Assembly: GCF_039537705.1 (NCBI RefSeq)
Contig: NZ_BAABBA010000003.1
Span: 1 to 64,000 of the forward strand
Source: Georgenia daeguensis
GTDB lineage: Bacteria > Actinomycetota > Actinomycetes > Actinomycetales > Actinomycetaceae
DNA length: 64,000 bases
Direction of reading: 5' to 3'
Shown here: one piece after another, positions 35,331-42,892 of the stretch
Layout of the letters: each line of letters starts with the position of its first letter
Position numbering within the stretch: position 1 is the first letter of the stretch
The notes under the pieces: model-generated
What the model was told of the DNA's origin: nothing
The model's database searches: none
What the model saw: only the letters and a program-made list of their open reading frames with translations
Position numbers and translations under genes: made by a program

Positions 35331-36233
35331 TCAGCGGCCGAGCAGGCCGAGCACCGCGTCGAGCCGGGGGAAGCCGACGGCCGCGTCCGCCTGCTCCTGC
35401 ACGACAGGCTTCGCGCAGAACGCGACCCCCAGGCCTGCGGCACCGAGCATGTCGAGGTCGTTGGCGCCGTCACCGACCGCCACCACCCGCTCCAGCGGCA
35501 CGCCGTCGGCCTCGGCCCACGCGCGCAGGTGACGCTCCTTGGCGGCGCGGTCCACCACCGGGCCGCTGGTGCGGCCGGTGAGGCGGCCGTCGGCCACCTC
35601 GAGCGTGTTCGCCACCACGTGCTCGATGCCGAGCGACGCGGCCAGCGGGGCGACGATCTCCCCGAAACCGCCGGAGACGAGCCCGACGGTCCCGCCGGCC
35701 TCGTGCACGGCCTCGACCAGCTCGCGGGCGCCCGGCGTGAGCGAGACCCGCGCGCGCACCTCCTCGAGCACACCGACGTCCAGGCCGGCCAGCGTGGCCA
35801 CGCGCTCGCGCAGGCTCGCGGCGAAGTCGAGCTCCCCGCGCATCGCGCGCTCGGTCACCGCGGCCACCTGCTCGCGCGTGCCCGCGTGCTCGGCGAGCAG
35901 CTCGATGACCTCGGCCGTGATCAGCGTGGAGTCCACGTCGGTGACCAGCAGCCCGACCCCGTCGGCGGCGAGGGGGCCGGCGGTCACGGCGACGTCCACG
36001 CCCAGCGCCGTCGCCGGGCCGCGCAGCTCGGCGGCCGTGCCCTCCGCGCTCGTCCCGGGGCGCAGCGCCCCGGCGAGGGCGAGGCCGAACCACCCGTCGC
36101 GGGAGGTGTCGACGACCGTCACGCCGTCGGCCACCCGGGCGAGGACGGCGGCCGCGTGGGTCACCAGGGACTCGGGAACGGGGCGGGGGGAGACCAGGCC
36201 GGCGCGGACCGTGGAGGGGACGGGATCGCTCAC
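35331..36233 (-). CDS. serB: Phosphoserine phosphatase SerB
   Basis: This 300-residue HAD phosphatase makes serine from O-phosphoserine. The nucleophile motif is LVTDVDSTLI (Asp99 and Asp101), with VSGGFGEIVAPLA as motif II, the Lys of motif III in VDRAAKERHLRAW, and VAVGDGANDLDMLGAAGLG as motif IV. An N-terminal ~90-residue extension replaces the ACT-like domain. Start GTG 36233 is chosen over an upstream frame opening because TAGGCT lies 7 nt before it. Same strand as glgC, with a gap of 29 nt that contains that promoter box. Confidence 0.93.
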   Translation of the reverse strand: MSDPVPSTVRAGLVSPRPVPESLVTHAAAVLARVADGVTVVDTSRDGWFGLALAGALRPGTSAEGTAAELRGPATALGVDVAVTAGPLAADGVGLLVTDVDSTLITAEVIELLAEHAGTREQVAAVTERAMRGELDFAASLRERVATLAGLDVGVLEEVRARVSLTPGARELVEAVHEAGGTVGLVSGGFGEIVAPLAASLGIEHVVANTLEVADGRLTGRTSGPVVDRAAKERHLRAWAEADGVPLERVVAVGDGANDLDMLGAAGLGVAFCAKPVVQEQADAAVGFPRLDAVLGLLGR

Positions 36234-36240
36234 GGGCGGC

Positions 36241-36246
36241 AGCCTA
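36241..36246 (-). promoter_or_regulatory. Candidate -10 box for leaderless serB
   Basis: TAGGCT on the minus strand ends 7 nt before GTG 36233. Confidence 0.5.
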
Positions 36247-36262
36247 CGGGCGGGCGCACCCC

Positions 36263-37504
36263 TCAGCGCTCGACCGTCCACCCCTTCGGCACCACCGTGA
36301 TGCCGGACTCGGTGACGGTGAAGCCACGGGCGCGGTCGTGCTCGTGGTCCAGGCCCACGCGGGCGCCGGGCGCCACCTTGACGTTCTTGTCCAGGATCGT
36401 GCGGTTCACGGTGGCGTTGCGTCCCACGTCCACGCCGTCGAAGAGGACGGAGTCACGGACCGAGGACCAGGAGTTCACCCGCGTGCCTGGGGAGAGGACG
36501 GAGCCGATGACCTCACCGCCGGAGACGATCACCCCGGGGGAGACCAGCGAGTCCAGGGCGTGCCCGAGCCGCTCCCGGTGCGCGTAGACGAACTTCGCGG
36601 GCGGCAGCCCGGTGTAGCCGGTGAACAGCGGCCAGTCGTCGTTGTAGAGGTTGAACACCGGGTAGACCGAGATGAGGTCCTGGTTGGCCTCGTAGTAGGC
36701 GTCCACCGTGCCGACGTCGCGCCAGTAGTTGCGGTCCCGGTCGGTCGAGCCCGGGACGTCGTTGAACGTGAAGTCGTACAGGCCGGCGGCGCCGTCGGCC
36801 ACGAACGCCGGGACGATCGAGCCGCCCATGTCGTGCTTGGAGGAGTCGTCCTTCGCGTCCGAGGTGACGGCCTCGACGAGGGCGTCGGCGTCGAAGACGT
36901 AGTTGCCCATGGAGGCGAGAATCTCGTCGGGGGAGTCCGCGAGCCCGACGGCGTCCGTCGGCTTCTCCAGGAACTCGCCGATCTTGTGGGGGTTGTCCCG
37001 GTCGGCCTGGATGACGCCGAACTGGTCCGCCATCGATAGCGGCTGCCGGATGCCGGCCACCGTCAGGGGGAAGCCGGAGTCGATGTGCTGCTCCACCATC
37101 TGGGAGAAGTCCATGCGGTAGATGTTGTCGGCGCCCACGATCACGACGATGTCGGGCCGCTCGTCGTCGATGAGGTTGAGCGACTGGTACACCGCGTCGG
37201 CGCTGCCGAGGAACCAGTGCTTGCCCACTCGCTGCTGGGCGGGGACCGGGGCGACGTAGTTGCCGAGCAGGTTCGACATCCGCCACGTCTTGGCGATGTG
37301 CCGGTCCAGGCTGTGCGACTTGTACTGCGTCAGCACGACGATCCGCAAGTAGCCGGAGTTGACGATGTTGGACAGGGCGAAGTCGATGAGCCGGTAGATC
37401 CCCCCGAACGGCACCGCGGGCTTCGCCCGGTCCACGGTGAGCGGCATCAGCCGCTTACCCTCACCACCGGCCAGGACGATCGCAAGTACGCGTGGGGCTG
37501 CCAT
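36263..37504 (-). CDS. glgC: Glucose-1-phosphate adenylyltransferase GlgC
   Basis: This 413-residue enzyme makes ADP-glucose from ATP and glucose-1-phosphate, the first committed step in glycogen synthesis. The N-terminal nucleotidyltransferase motif is VLAGGEGKRLMPLTVDRAKP, followed by PFGGIYRLIDFALSNIVNSG. WFLGSADAVYQSLNLID and EFLEKPTDAVGL are family motifs, and the C-terminal left-handed beta-helix runs from ~295 (VIVSGGEVIGSVLSPGTRVN). Divergent from the glycogen synthase gene, which shares the 152-bp intergenic region. The ATG has TATGGT 6 nt upstream. Confidence 0.96.
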   Translation of the reverse strand: MAAPRVLAIVLAGGEGKRLMPLTVDRAKPAVPFGGIYRLIDFALSNIVNSGYLRIVVLTQYKSHSLDRHIAKTWRMSNLLGNYVAPVPAQQRVGKHWFLGSADAVYQSLNLIDDERPDIVVIVGADNIYRMDFSQMVEQHIDSGFPLTVAGIRQPLSMADQFGVIQADRDNPHKIGEFLEKPTDAVGLADSPDEILASMGNYVFDADALVEAVTSDAKDDSSKHDMGGSIVPAFVADGAAGLYDFTFNDVPGSTDRDRNYWRDVGTVDAYYEANQDLISVYPVFNLYNDDWPLFTGYTGLPPAKFVYAHRERLGHALDSLVSPGVIVSGGEVIGSVLSPGTRVNSWSSVRDSVLFDGVDVGRNATVNRTILDKNVKVAPGARVGLDHEHDRARGFTVTESGITVVPKGWTVER

Positions 37505-37510
37505 GCCCCG

Positions 37511-37516
37511 ACCATA
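37511..37516 (-). promoter_or_regulatory. Candidate -10 box for leaderless glgC
   Basis: TATGGT on the minus strand ends 6 nt before ATG 37504. Confidence 0.5.
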
Positions 37517-37656
37517 TTGCCGAGAGCCGTCACCCGTCGCGACATGGCAACAACTTGCACCGTGTTGCGTGGATCACCCTGGTTACGGGCATGCTGTGCT
37601 GGCCGCATCGTGCTCGGGGCCGCCGGAGGCCCGTCCGACGAAGGAAGCGATAGAAC

Positions 37657-38892
37657 ATGAGGGTCGACCTCCTTACCCGCGAGTACCCGCCCCACGTCTA
37701 CGGCGGGGCCGGGGTCCACGTCACCGAGCTGGCGCGGGTCCTGCGCCGCAGCGTCGACGTCCGCGTCCACGCCTTCGACGGCCCGCGCCTGGCGGGGGAC
37801 ACCGAGAACGACGTCGAGGTGCCGGTCACCGGCTACGACGACCTCCCGGAGCTCCAGCACGCCAACGCCGCGCTGCGCACGTTCGGCACGGACCTGACGA
37901 TCGCGGCGAACCTCGTCGGCACCGACCTCGTGCACTCCCACACCTGGTACGCCAACCTCGCGGGGACCCTGGGCGCGCTGCTCAACGACGTCCCCCACGT
38001 GCTGACGGCGCACTCCCTCGAGCCGCTGCGCCCGTGGAAGGCCGAGCAGCTCGGCGGCGGGTACGCGCTGTCGAGCTGGGCCGAGCGCACCGCGTACGAG
38101 GGGGCGGACGCCGTCATCGCCGTCTCCGGCGGCATGCGCGCGGACATCCTGCGCGCCTACCCGCAGATCGACCCCGAGAAGGTCCACGTGGTCCACAACG
38201 GCATCGACCTGGAGGGCTGGCGCCGGCCGTCCACCCCGGAGGAGGAGGCGGCGGCTGCGGCGACGCTCGCGCGGCTGGGCATCGACCCCGGGCGCCCCAC
38301 CGTCGTCTTCGTCGGCCGCATCACCCGCCAGAAGGGCCTGCCGTACCTGCTCCGCGCCGTCGAGCAGCTGCCCGCCGAGGTCCAGCTCGTGCTCTGCGCG
38401 GGGGCGCCGGACACCCCGGAGATCGCCGCCGAGGTCACGGCCCTCGTGGAGAACCTCCAGGACCGGCGCCAGGGCGTGATCTGGATCGAGGAGATGCTCC
38501 CGCGGCCCGAGCTCGTCGCCGTCCTGGCCGCCGGCACCGTCTTCGTGTGCCCCTCGGTGTACGAGCCGCTCGGCATCGTCAACCTCGAGGCCATGGCGGT
38601 CGGGCTGCCGGTGGTCGGCTCGGCCACCGGCGGGATTCCCGAGGTCATCGACGACGGCGTCACGGGCACCCTCGTCCCGATCGAGCAGGCCGACGACGGG
38701 ACCGGCACGCCGATCGACCCCGCCCGGTTCGAGAGCGACCTGGCAGAGGCGCTCACCGCGCTGGTCACCGACCCCGAGGCAGCCGGCCGCATGGGTGCCG
38801 CGGCCCGGCGCCGCGTCGAGGACCACTTCGCGTGGGAGGCCATCGCCGACCGCACGATCGAGGTCTACGAGCAGGTGCTGCGCCGCCGGTAG
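37657..38892 (+). CDS. glgA: Glycogen synthase / alpha-maltose-1-phosphate synthase (GlgA/GlgM)
   Basis: This 411-residue GT-B glycosyltransferase begins MRVDLLTREYPPHVYGGAGV, has the N-terminal domain with HSHTWYANLAG, and the donor domain with VVFVGRITRQKGLPYLLRAV, then PSVYEPLGIVNLEAMAVGLP. Adjacent and divergent glgC matches the mycobacterial Rv1213/Rv1212c pair, where this protein (GlgM) makes maltose-1-phosphate from ADP-glucose and glucose-1-phosphate. I therefore treat GlgM activity as likely and classical glycogen synthase as the alternative. ATG 37657 follows GAAGGAAGCG. Confidence 0.92.
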   Translation: MRVDLLTREYPPHVYGGAGVHVTELARVLRRSVDVRVHAFDGPRLAGDTENDVEVPVTGYDDLPELQHANAALRTFGTDLTIAANLVGTDLVHSHTWYANLAGTLGALLNDVPHVLTAHSLEPLRPWKAEQLGGGYALSSWAERTAYEGADAVIAVSGGMRADILRAYPQIDPEKVHVVHNGIDLEGWRRPSTPEEEAAAAATLARLGIDPGRPTVVFVGRITRQKGLPYLLRAVEQLPAEVQLVLCAGAPDTPEIAAEVTALVENLQDRRQGVIWIEEMLPRPELVAVLAAGTVFVCPSVYEPLGIVNLEAMAVGLPVVGSATGGIPEVIDDGVTGTLVPIEQADDGTGTPIDPARFESDLAEALTALVTDPEAAGRMGAAARRRVEDHFAWEAIADRTIEVYEQVLRRR

Positions 38893-38906
38893 TCCGCCGA
38901 CGCCTT

Positions 38907-38978
38907 CGTGAGGACCTCCGTCTGCGCCGGGGACCACCGTCTGGACATCGGTCCCCAGCACGATTGGCGGTCCTCACG
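38907..38978. repeat. Nested inverted repeat between convergent genes
   Basis: Outer arms CGTGAGGACC (38907-38916) and GGTCCTCACG (38969-38978) enclose inner arms GGGGACC (38929-38935) and GGTCCCC (38950-38956). It lies just after glgA and before the repeats that follow the minus-strand gene, and probably acts as a structured terminator. Confidence 0.55.
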
Positions 38979-39005
38979 GGCGAGCGCGGCTGAGCTCGAC
39001 TGCTC

Positions 39006-39090
39006 AGCTCGCCCGGCGGGTCAGCTCGCTCGACTGCTGAGCTCGCCCGGCGGGTCAGCTCGTTCACCGGGTCAGCTCGCCCGGCGGGTC
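39006..39090. repeat. 34-bp tandem repeat at the 3' end of the unknown gene
   Basis: AGCTCGCCCGGCGGGTC begins at 39006, 39040 and 39074, an exact 34-bp period; the first two copies also share AGCTCG after it. The third copy starts at the minus-strand stop codon, so the repeat grew out of the 3' end of that gene into the downstream region. Confidence 0.75.
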
Positions 39091-39878
39091 GCGCTCGCGG
39101 CGGCGAGCGCGTGGCGTGCCGATCGGGCCACGTGCGCGAGGGCGGCCGCCCGGGCGCCGGCCTGGCCCGCGGTGACCGCCGCACCGTCGTCGCCCGTGGC
39201 GAGGTCCAGGATGGCCGTCAGCCTCGCCGCCCGCTCGAGCACGTCGAGGCGGCGCGGGTCCAGGCGTGGCGGCAGCAGCTCGTCCGGAAGAGTGGCGAGG
39301 GAGAGGTCGAGCAGCTCGTCCGCGAGGTCGGGCCGGTCGCGGGCGACGTCCAGCGCCTCGAGCGCGTCGACCGCGTCGGAGAGGGCGAGCTGGATGTCCC
39401 GGCGCGCCTGCGAGAGCGGCTCGACGCCCGCGAGCAGCAGGCTCGGAGCGGGCAGGTGCTCGCTCAGATCATGGTCGACGACCCACGTGACGAGCTCACC
39501 CCGCTCCAGGACGCTGCCGTAGACCTCCCGCTCGGGCACGATGACGGCGCAGCGCTCGGTGGGGTTGCCCGGGCGGCGCAGCAGCAGGCCCTCCCCGGCG
39601 TCGAGGAGGTCCGCCGAGCGCACCGCGGGCGCGCCCATGGGGTCGCCCGGGCGCGGCAGGATCGCGGCGACCTCGCCGGCGGGAACCAGCTGGAGCAGCA
39701 GGTCGGCGAGGGACGTCGTCCCGGTCAGGAGGGCGCCGCGCTCGCGCACGTGGTGGACCTCGTCCTGCCCGGTCACCGCACGGGCGGCGCGCCGGGCGGT
39801 CTCCGGGCCGTCGACGACCGGCAGCCACAGCGCCAGGACCACGGACGCGGGCAGGGTGAGGATCGCCGGACCGGACAT
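39072..39878 (-). CDS. Hypothetical protein (268 aa), unknown function
   Basis: This 268-residue protein has no motif I recognise. It begins MSGPAILTLPASVVLALWLP, with an Ala/Leu-rich first third. GALLTGTTSLADLLLQLVPA and LLRRPGNPTERCAVIVPERE follow, then a helical Leu/Asp-rich C-terminal part ending LAAASATRRAS. No signal peptide, only a weak hydrophobic N terminus. TAGGCT 7 nt before ATG 39878 implies a leaderless transcript. It is divergent from an ABC ATPase gene with only 103 nt between starts, so the two may share control. It is a cytosolic protein by default; no function is assigned. Confidence 0.75.
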   Translation of the reverse strand: MSGPAILTLPASVVLALWLPVVDGPETARRAARAVTGQDEVHHVRERGALLTGTTSLADLLLQLVPAGEVAAILPRPGDPMGAPAVRSADLLDAGEGLLLRRPGNPTERCAVIVPEREVYGSVLERGELVTWVVDHDLSEHLPAPSLLLAGVEPLSQARRDIQLALSDAVDALEALDVARDRPDLADELLDLSLATLPDELLPPRLDPRRLDVLERAARLTAILDLATGDDGAAVTAGQAGARAAALAHVARSARHALAAASATRRAS

Positions 39879-39885
39879 GGGGACC

Positions 39886-39891
39886 AGCCTA
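39886..39891 (-). promoter_or_regulatory. Candidate -10 box, leaderless
   Basis: TAGGCT on the minus strand ends 7 nt before ATG 39878. Confidence 0.5.
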
Positions 39892-39968
39892 GTTCTGCGG
39901 GCTGTGTGCCCCGTAGCGCCGCCGTCCACGCCTCGGCGCGCGCGCACGGTCAGGGGTCCGAGGTGTTC

Positions 39969-39974
39969 TAGGGT
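39969..39974 (+). promoter_or_regulatory. Candidate -10 box for leaderless ABC ATPase
   Basis: TAGGGT ends 7 nt before ATG 39982. Confidence 0.5.
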
Positions 39975-39981
39975 CGGGGTC

Positions 39982-40776
39982 ATGGGTGATGTGCTGGAGC
40001 TGAACGACGTCTCCGTCCGCCGCGGGAGCAGGATGATCCTCGACGGCGTGGACTGGTCCGTGAACGAGGGCGAGCGCTGGGTGGTGCTCGGGCCGAACGG
40101 GGCGGGCAAGACGACGGTCATCCAGCTCGTCTCCGGACGGCTGCACCCGACCAGCGGCACCGTGACGATCATCGGCGAGGAGGTCGGCAAGACCGACCTG
40201 GCGGAGCTGCGGCCCCTGGTCGGGCTCGCCTCGGCCGCGCTGGACCAGCGGCTCCCGGCGGGAGAGCGGGCCATCGACGTCGTCGTCACCGCGTCCTACG
40301 GCATCACCGGGCGCTGGCGCGAGGAGTACGACACGCTCGACCTCGACCGGGCCCAGACCCTCCTCGACGTCTTCGGGGTCGGCCACCTCGCGGAGCGCAC
40401 CTACGGCACGCTCAGCTCGGGCGAGCGCAAGCGCGTCCAGATCGCCCGCGCCCTCATGCCCGACCCGGAGGTGCTTCTCCTCGACGAGCCGGCGGCCGGT
40501 CTCGACCTGGGCGGGCGCGAGGAGCTCCTGGCGGCCCTGTCGGAGCTCGCCGGTGACGGCCGTTCCCCGGTCATGGTGCTGGTCACGCACCATGTGGAGG
40601 AGATCCCGTCCGGCTTCACCCACGCCCTCCTGCTGCGCGAGGGCGTCGTCGAGGCCGCTGGCCCGATCGAGGACGTCCTGACCCCTCAGCACCTCTCGGC
40701 CGCGTTCGGGCTCGAGCTCGAGGTGGAGCGGCACCGGGACCGCTACAGCGCCCGGGCGGCCGGCACCGCGCGCTGA
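39982..40776 (+). CDS. Stand-alone ABC transporter ATP-binding protein
   Basis: This 264-residue ABC ATPase has Walker A GPNGAGKTTVIQL, signature LSSGERKRVQIARAL (Ser replaces the first Gly of S-G-G, giving S-S-G-E), Walker B EVLLLDEPAAGLDLG and H-loop VLVTHHVEEI. No permease gene is adjacent. The S-S-G-E-x-x-R signature is seen in iron and molybdate-type and ModF-like ATPases, but the substrate is not assignable. It is preceded by a divergent unknown gene and followed by a 251-bp low-complexity gap. Confidence 0.87.
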   Translation: MGDVLELNDVSVRRGSRMILDGVDWSVNEGERWVVLGPNGAGKTTVIQLVSGRLHPTSGTVTIIGEEVGKTDLAELRPLVGLASAALDQRLPAGERAIDVVVTASYGITGRWREEYDTLDLDRAQTLLDVFGVGHLAERTYGTLSSGERKRVQIARALMPDPEVLLLDEPAAGLDLGGREELLAALSELAGDGRSPVMVLVTHHVEEIPSGFTHALLLREGVVEAAGPIEDVLTPQHLSAAFGLELEVERHRDRYSARAAGTAR

Positions 40777-40850
40777 CGCGCGTGGCGGGCTGACTGCATG
40801 TCGCGCTGACGCCCGCGGCGCCCGCGGCGCTCGCGGCGCGCGTGGAGCTC

Positions 40851-40876
40851 GTGGCGCGCGTGGCGCGCGTGGCGCC
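40851..40876. repeat. 9-bp tandem repeat in low-complexity gap
   Basis: GTGGCGCGC is repeated nearly three times at 40851-40876. The 40777-41027 interval also has two CCCGCGGCG units (40812 and 40821). No gene is seen in this gap; its only other feature is a TAGGAT box at 40948-40953, a possible -10 for nfeD. Confidence 0.6.
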
Positions 40877-41027
40877 CATCCTCGCCGGCCGCGCCTGCGT
40901 CGGAACGGCCCCGCGCGTTGGTGGGCCGCGGTGTCGGTGGCTCCCGATAGGATCTCCCTCACACGACGGCATCATCGACGCAGGTCAGCCGCGCGAGGGT
41001 GCGCGTCAGCCTGGGGAACGAGGGGAC

Positions 41028-41480
41028 ATGGGCTGGCTCTGGTGGCTGGGGGCGGCGCTCGTCCTGGGTGTCGTCGAGATGCTCACCGTGGACCTGATCT
41101 TCCTCATGTTCGCCGGCGGCGCGCTCGCGGCCATGCTCGTCGCGCTGGTGGGTGCCCCGTTCTGGGTGCAGATCCTCGTCTTCGCGATCGTCTCTGCCGC
41201 CCTGCTCTTCGTGGTGCGGCCGTGGGCCAAGAGGTTCCTCGACCGCTCGACGCCGGACACCGCCACGAACATCGCGGCGCACGTCGGGCGTGAGGCGACC
41301 GTGCTCATCGACGTCACCGAGCACGCCGGCCGGGTCAAGCTCGCGGGCGAGGTCTGGACCGCCCGCGCCGCCCGGCACGGCAGCGTGCTGCCCACCGGCA
41401 CCACCGTGCGCGTGGTGCGCATCGACGGCGCGACCGCCGTCGTCGACGCCACCGCCGACGACCAGCTGTACCAGTTCTGA
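41028..41480 (+). CDS. NfeD family membrane protein
   Basis: This 150-residue protein has two or three hydrophobic segments near the N terminus (WWLGAALVLGVVEMLTVDLI, FVFAGGALAAML and ILVFAIVSAALLFVVRPWA), then a C-terminal OB-fold domain (residues ~85-148, VGREATVLIDVTEHAGRVKL). It is the short form of NfeD without a protease domain. The family works with SPFH proteins encoded next to it in membrane microdomain organisation. Start ATG 41028 follows CGAGGGGAC; the SPFH gene follows after 33 nt. Confidence 0.9.
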   Translation: MGWLWWLGAALVLGVVEMLTVDLIFLMFAGGALAAMLVALVGAPFWVQILVFAIVSAALLFVVRPWAKRFLDRSTPDTATNIAAHVGREATVLIDVTEHAGRVKLAGEVWTARAARHGSVLPTGTTVRVVRIDGATAVVDATADDQLYQF

Positions 41481-41513
41481 ACCACCGCAGCGCAACACAA
41501 CCCGAGGAGCAGC

Positions 41514-42890
41514 ATGGCCGAGAGCGTCGGCGGCATCATCCTGATCATCGTCCTGATCCTGGTCGGCATCTTCGTCGTCGTCGCGATCACGCGCGCGGTG
41601 CGGATCGTCCCCCAGGCCGTCGCCCTGATCGTGGAGCGCCTGGGCAAGTACCAGACCACCATGTACGCCGGGCTGCACTTCCTCATCCCGTTCGTGGACA
41701 AGGTGCGTGCCGGCGTCGACCTGCGCGAGCAGGTGGTCTCCTTCCCGCCGCAGCCGGTCATCACCTCGGACAACCTCGTGGTCAGCATCGACACCGTCAT
41801 CTACTTCCAGGTGACCGACCCGAAGTCCGCGACCTACGAGATCGCCAACTACATCACCGGCATCGAGCAGCTCACCGTCACCACGCTGCGCAACGTCATC
41901 GGCTCGATGGACCTCGAGCAGACGCTGACCAGCCGCGACCAGATCAACGGCCAGCTGCGCGGCGTGCTCGACGAGGCCACCGGCCGCTGGGGCATCCGCG
42001 TCAACCGCGTCGAGCTCAAGGCGATCGACCCGCCGGCCTCGGTGCAGGGCTCCATGGAGCAGCAGATGCGCGCCGAGCGTGACCGTCGCGCCGCGATCCT
42101 GACGGCCGAGGGTGTCAAGCAGTCGCAGATCCTCACGGCCGAGGGTGAGAAGCAGGCCGCCATCCTGCGCGCGGAGGGCCAGGCGCAGTCCGCGATCCTC
42201 AAGGCCCAGGGTGAGTCCCGCGCGATCCTGCAGGTCTTCGACGCCATCCACCGCGGCAAGCCCGACAGCCGCCTGCTCGCGTACCAGTACCTGCAGATGC
42301 TGCCGGAGATCGCGAACGGCAGCTCCTCCAAGCTCTGGGTGATCCCCACGGAGTTCACCACCGCCCTCAACGGCATCTCCAAGGGCTTCGGCGGTCTCGG
42401 GGCCTCGGGCGACGGCGGTGGGCCGGACCTCGACGCGGGCGAGCACCCCCAGGTCGACTTCGGCGACTACGGCCAGGGTCTGTCCAAGAACCTCCAGGAG
42501 ACCACGCTGCAGGACCCGGACGAGGCGCTCGCCCAGGCCCGCGGGGAGGCCCAGCGGGCGACGTCGGAGGCGTCGTACGCGGGTGAGGGCTCGGGCATGC
42601 CGTTCTCCCGGGCCGCCGAGGCCGGGCAGCAGCCCGCCGAGTCGACGCAGACCCGCGCCCAGCGCCGGGCGGCCTCCGAGGCGCGCATCGAGGAGGCGCT
42701 GGAGGCCGGCGGTGACCGTGCCCGCCGCGAGGCTCAGCGCCAGGCCGAGGAGCTCAGCGAGCGCACGCGGACCAGTCCTGCCGGGCCGGGCCCCCAGGAG
42801 TGGGACGAGGCTCAGCAGGACGACACCTCCCGCTTCGCCCCGCCGCCGCGGCCGCAGGACGACCAGGGCGGCGAGCCCGGGCAGCGCTGA
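41514..42890 (+). CDS. SPFH/Band 7 (stomatin/QmcA-like) protein
   Basis: This 458-residue protein has one N-terminal transmembrane helix (residues ~7-27, GIILIIVLILVGIFVVVAIT). The SPFH domain follows (VPQAVALIVERLGKYQTT, then IDTVIYFQVTDPKSATYEIA), and a helical region with repeated Ala/Glu motifs (AILTAEGVKQSQILTAEGEK) is typical of stomatins. A ~130-residue charged Gln/Ala/Glu-rich tail is longer than usual. It partners with NfeD. The stop lies 2 nt from the stop of the convergent SWIM gene. Confidence 0.92.
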   Translation: MAESVGGIILIIVLILVGIFVVVAITRAVRIVPQAVALIVERLGKYQTTMYAGLHFLIPFVDKVRAGVDLREQVVSFPPQPVITSDNLVVSIDTVIYFQVTDPKSATYEIANYITGIEQLTVTTLRNVIGSMDLEQTLTSRDQINGQLRGVLDEATGRWGIRVNRVELKAIDPPASVQGSMEQQMRAERDRRAAILTAEGVKQSQILTAEGEKQAAILRAEGQAQSAILKAQGESRAILQVFDAIHRGKPDSRLLAYQYLQMLPEIANGSSSKLWVIPTEFTTALNGISKGFGGLGASGDGGGPDLDAGEHPQVDFGDYGQGLSKNLQETTLQDPDEALAQARGEAQRATSEASYAGEGSGMPFSRAAEAGQQPAESTQTRAQRRAASEARIEEALEAGGDRARREAQRQAEELSERTRTSPAGPGPQEWDEAQQDDTSRFAPPPRPQDDQGGEPGQR

Positions 42891-42892
42891 GG

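Noticed and set aside
39006..39090. Possible CRISPR-like repeats
   Set aside because: The 34-bp period has almost no unique spacer and no cas genes are present, so it is a tandem repeat.
40777..41027. Small genes in the gap before nfeD
   Set aside because: Open frames there encode Ala/Arg-rich low-complexity strings from 9-bp repeats and have no ribosome-binding site.
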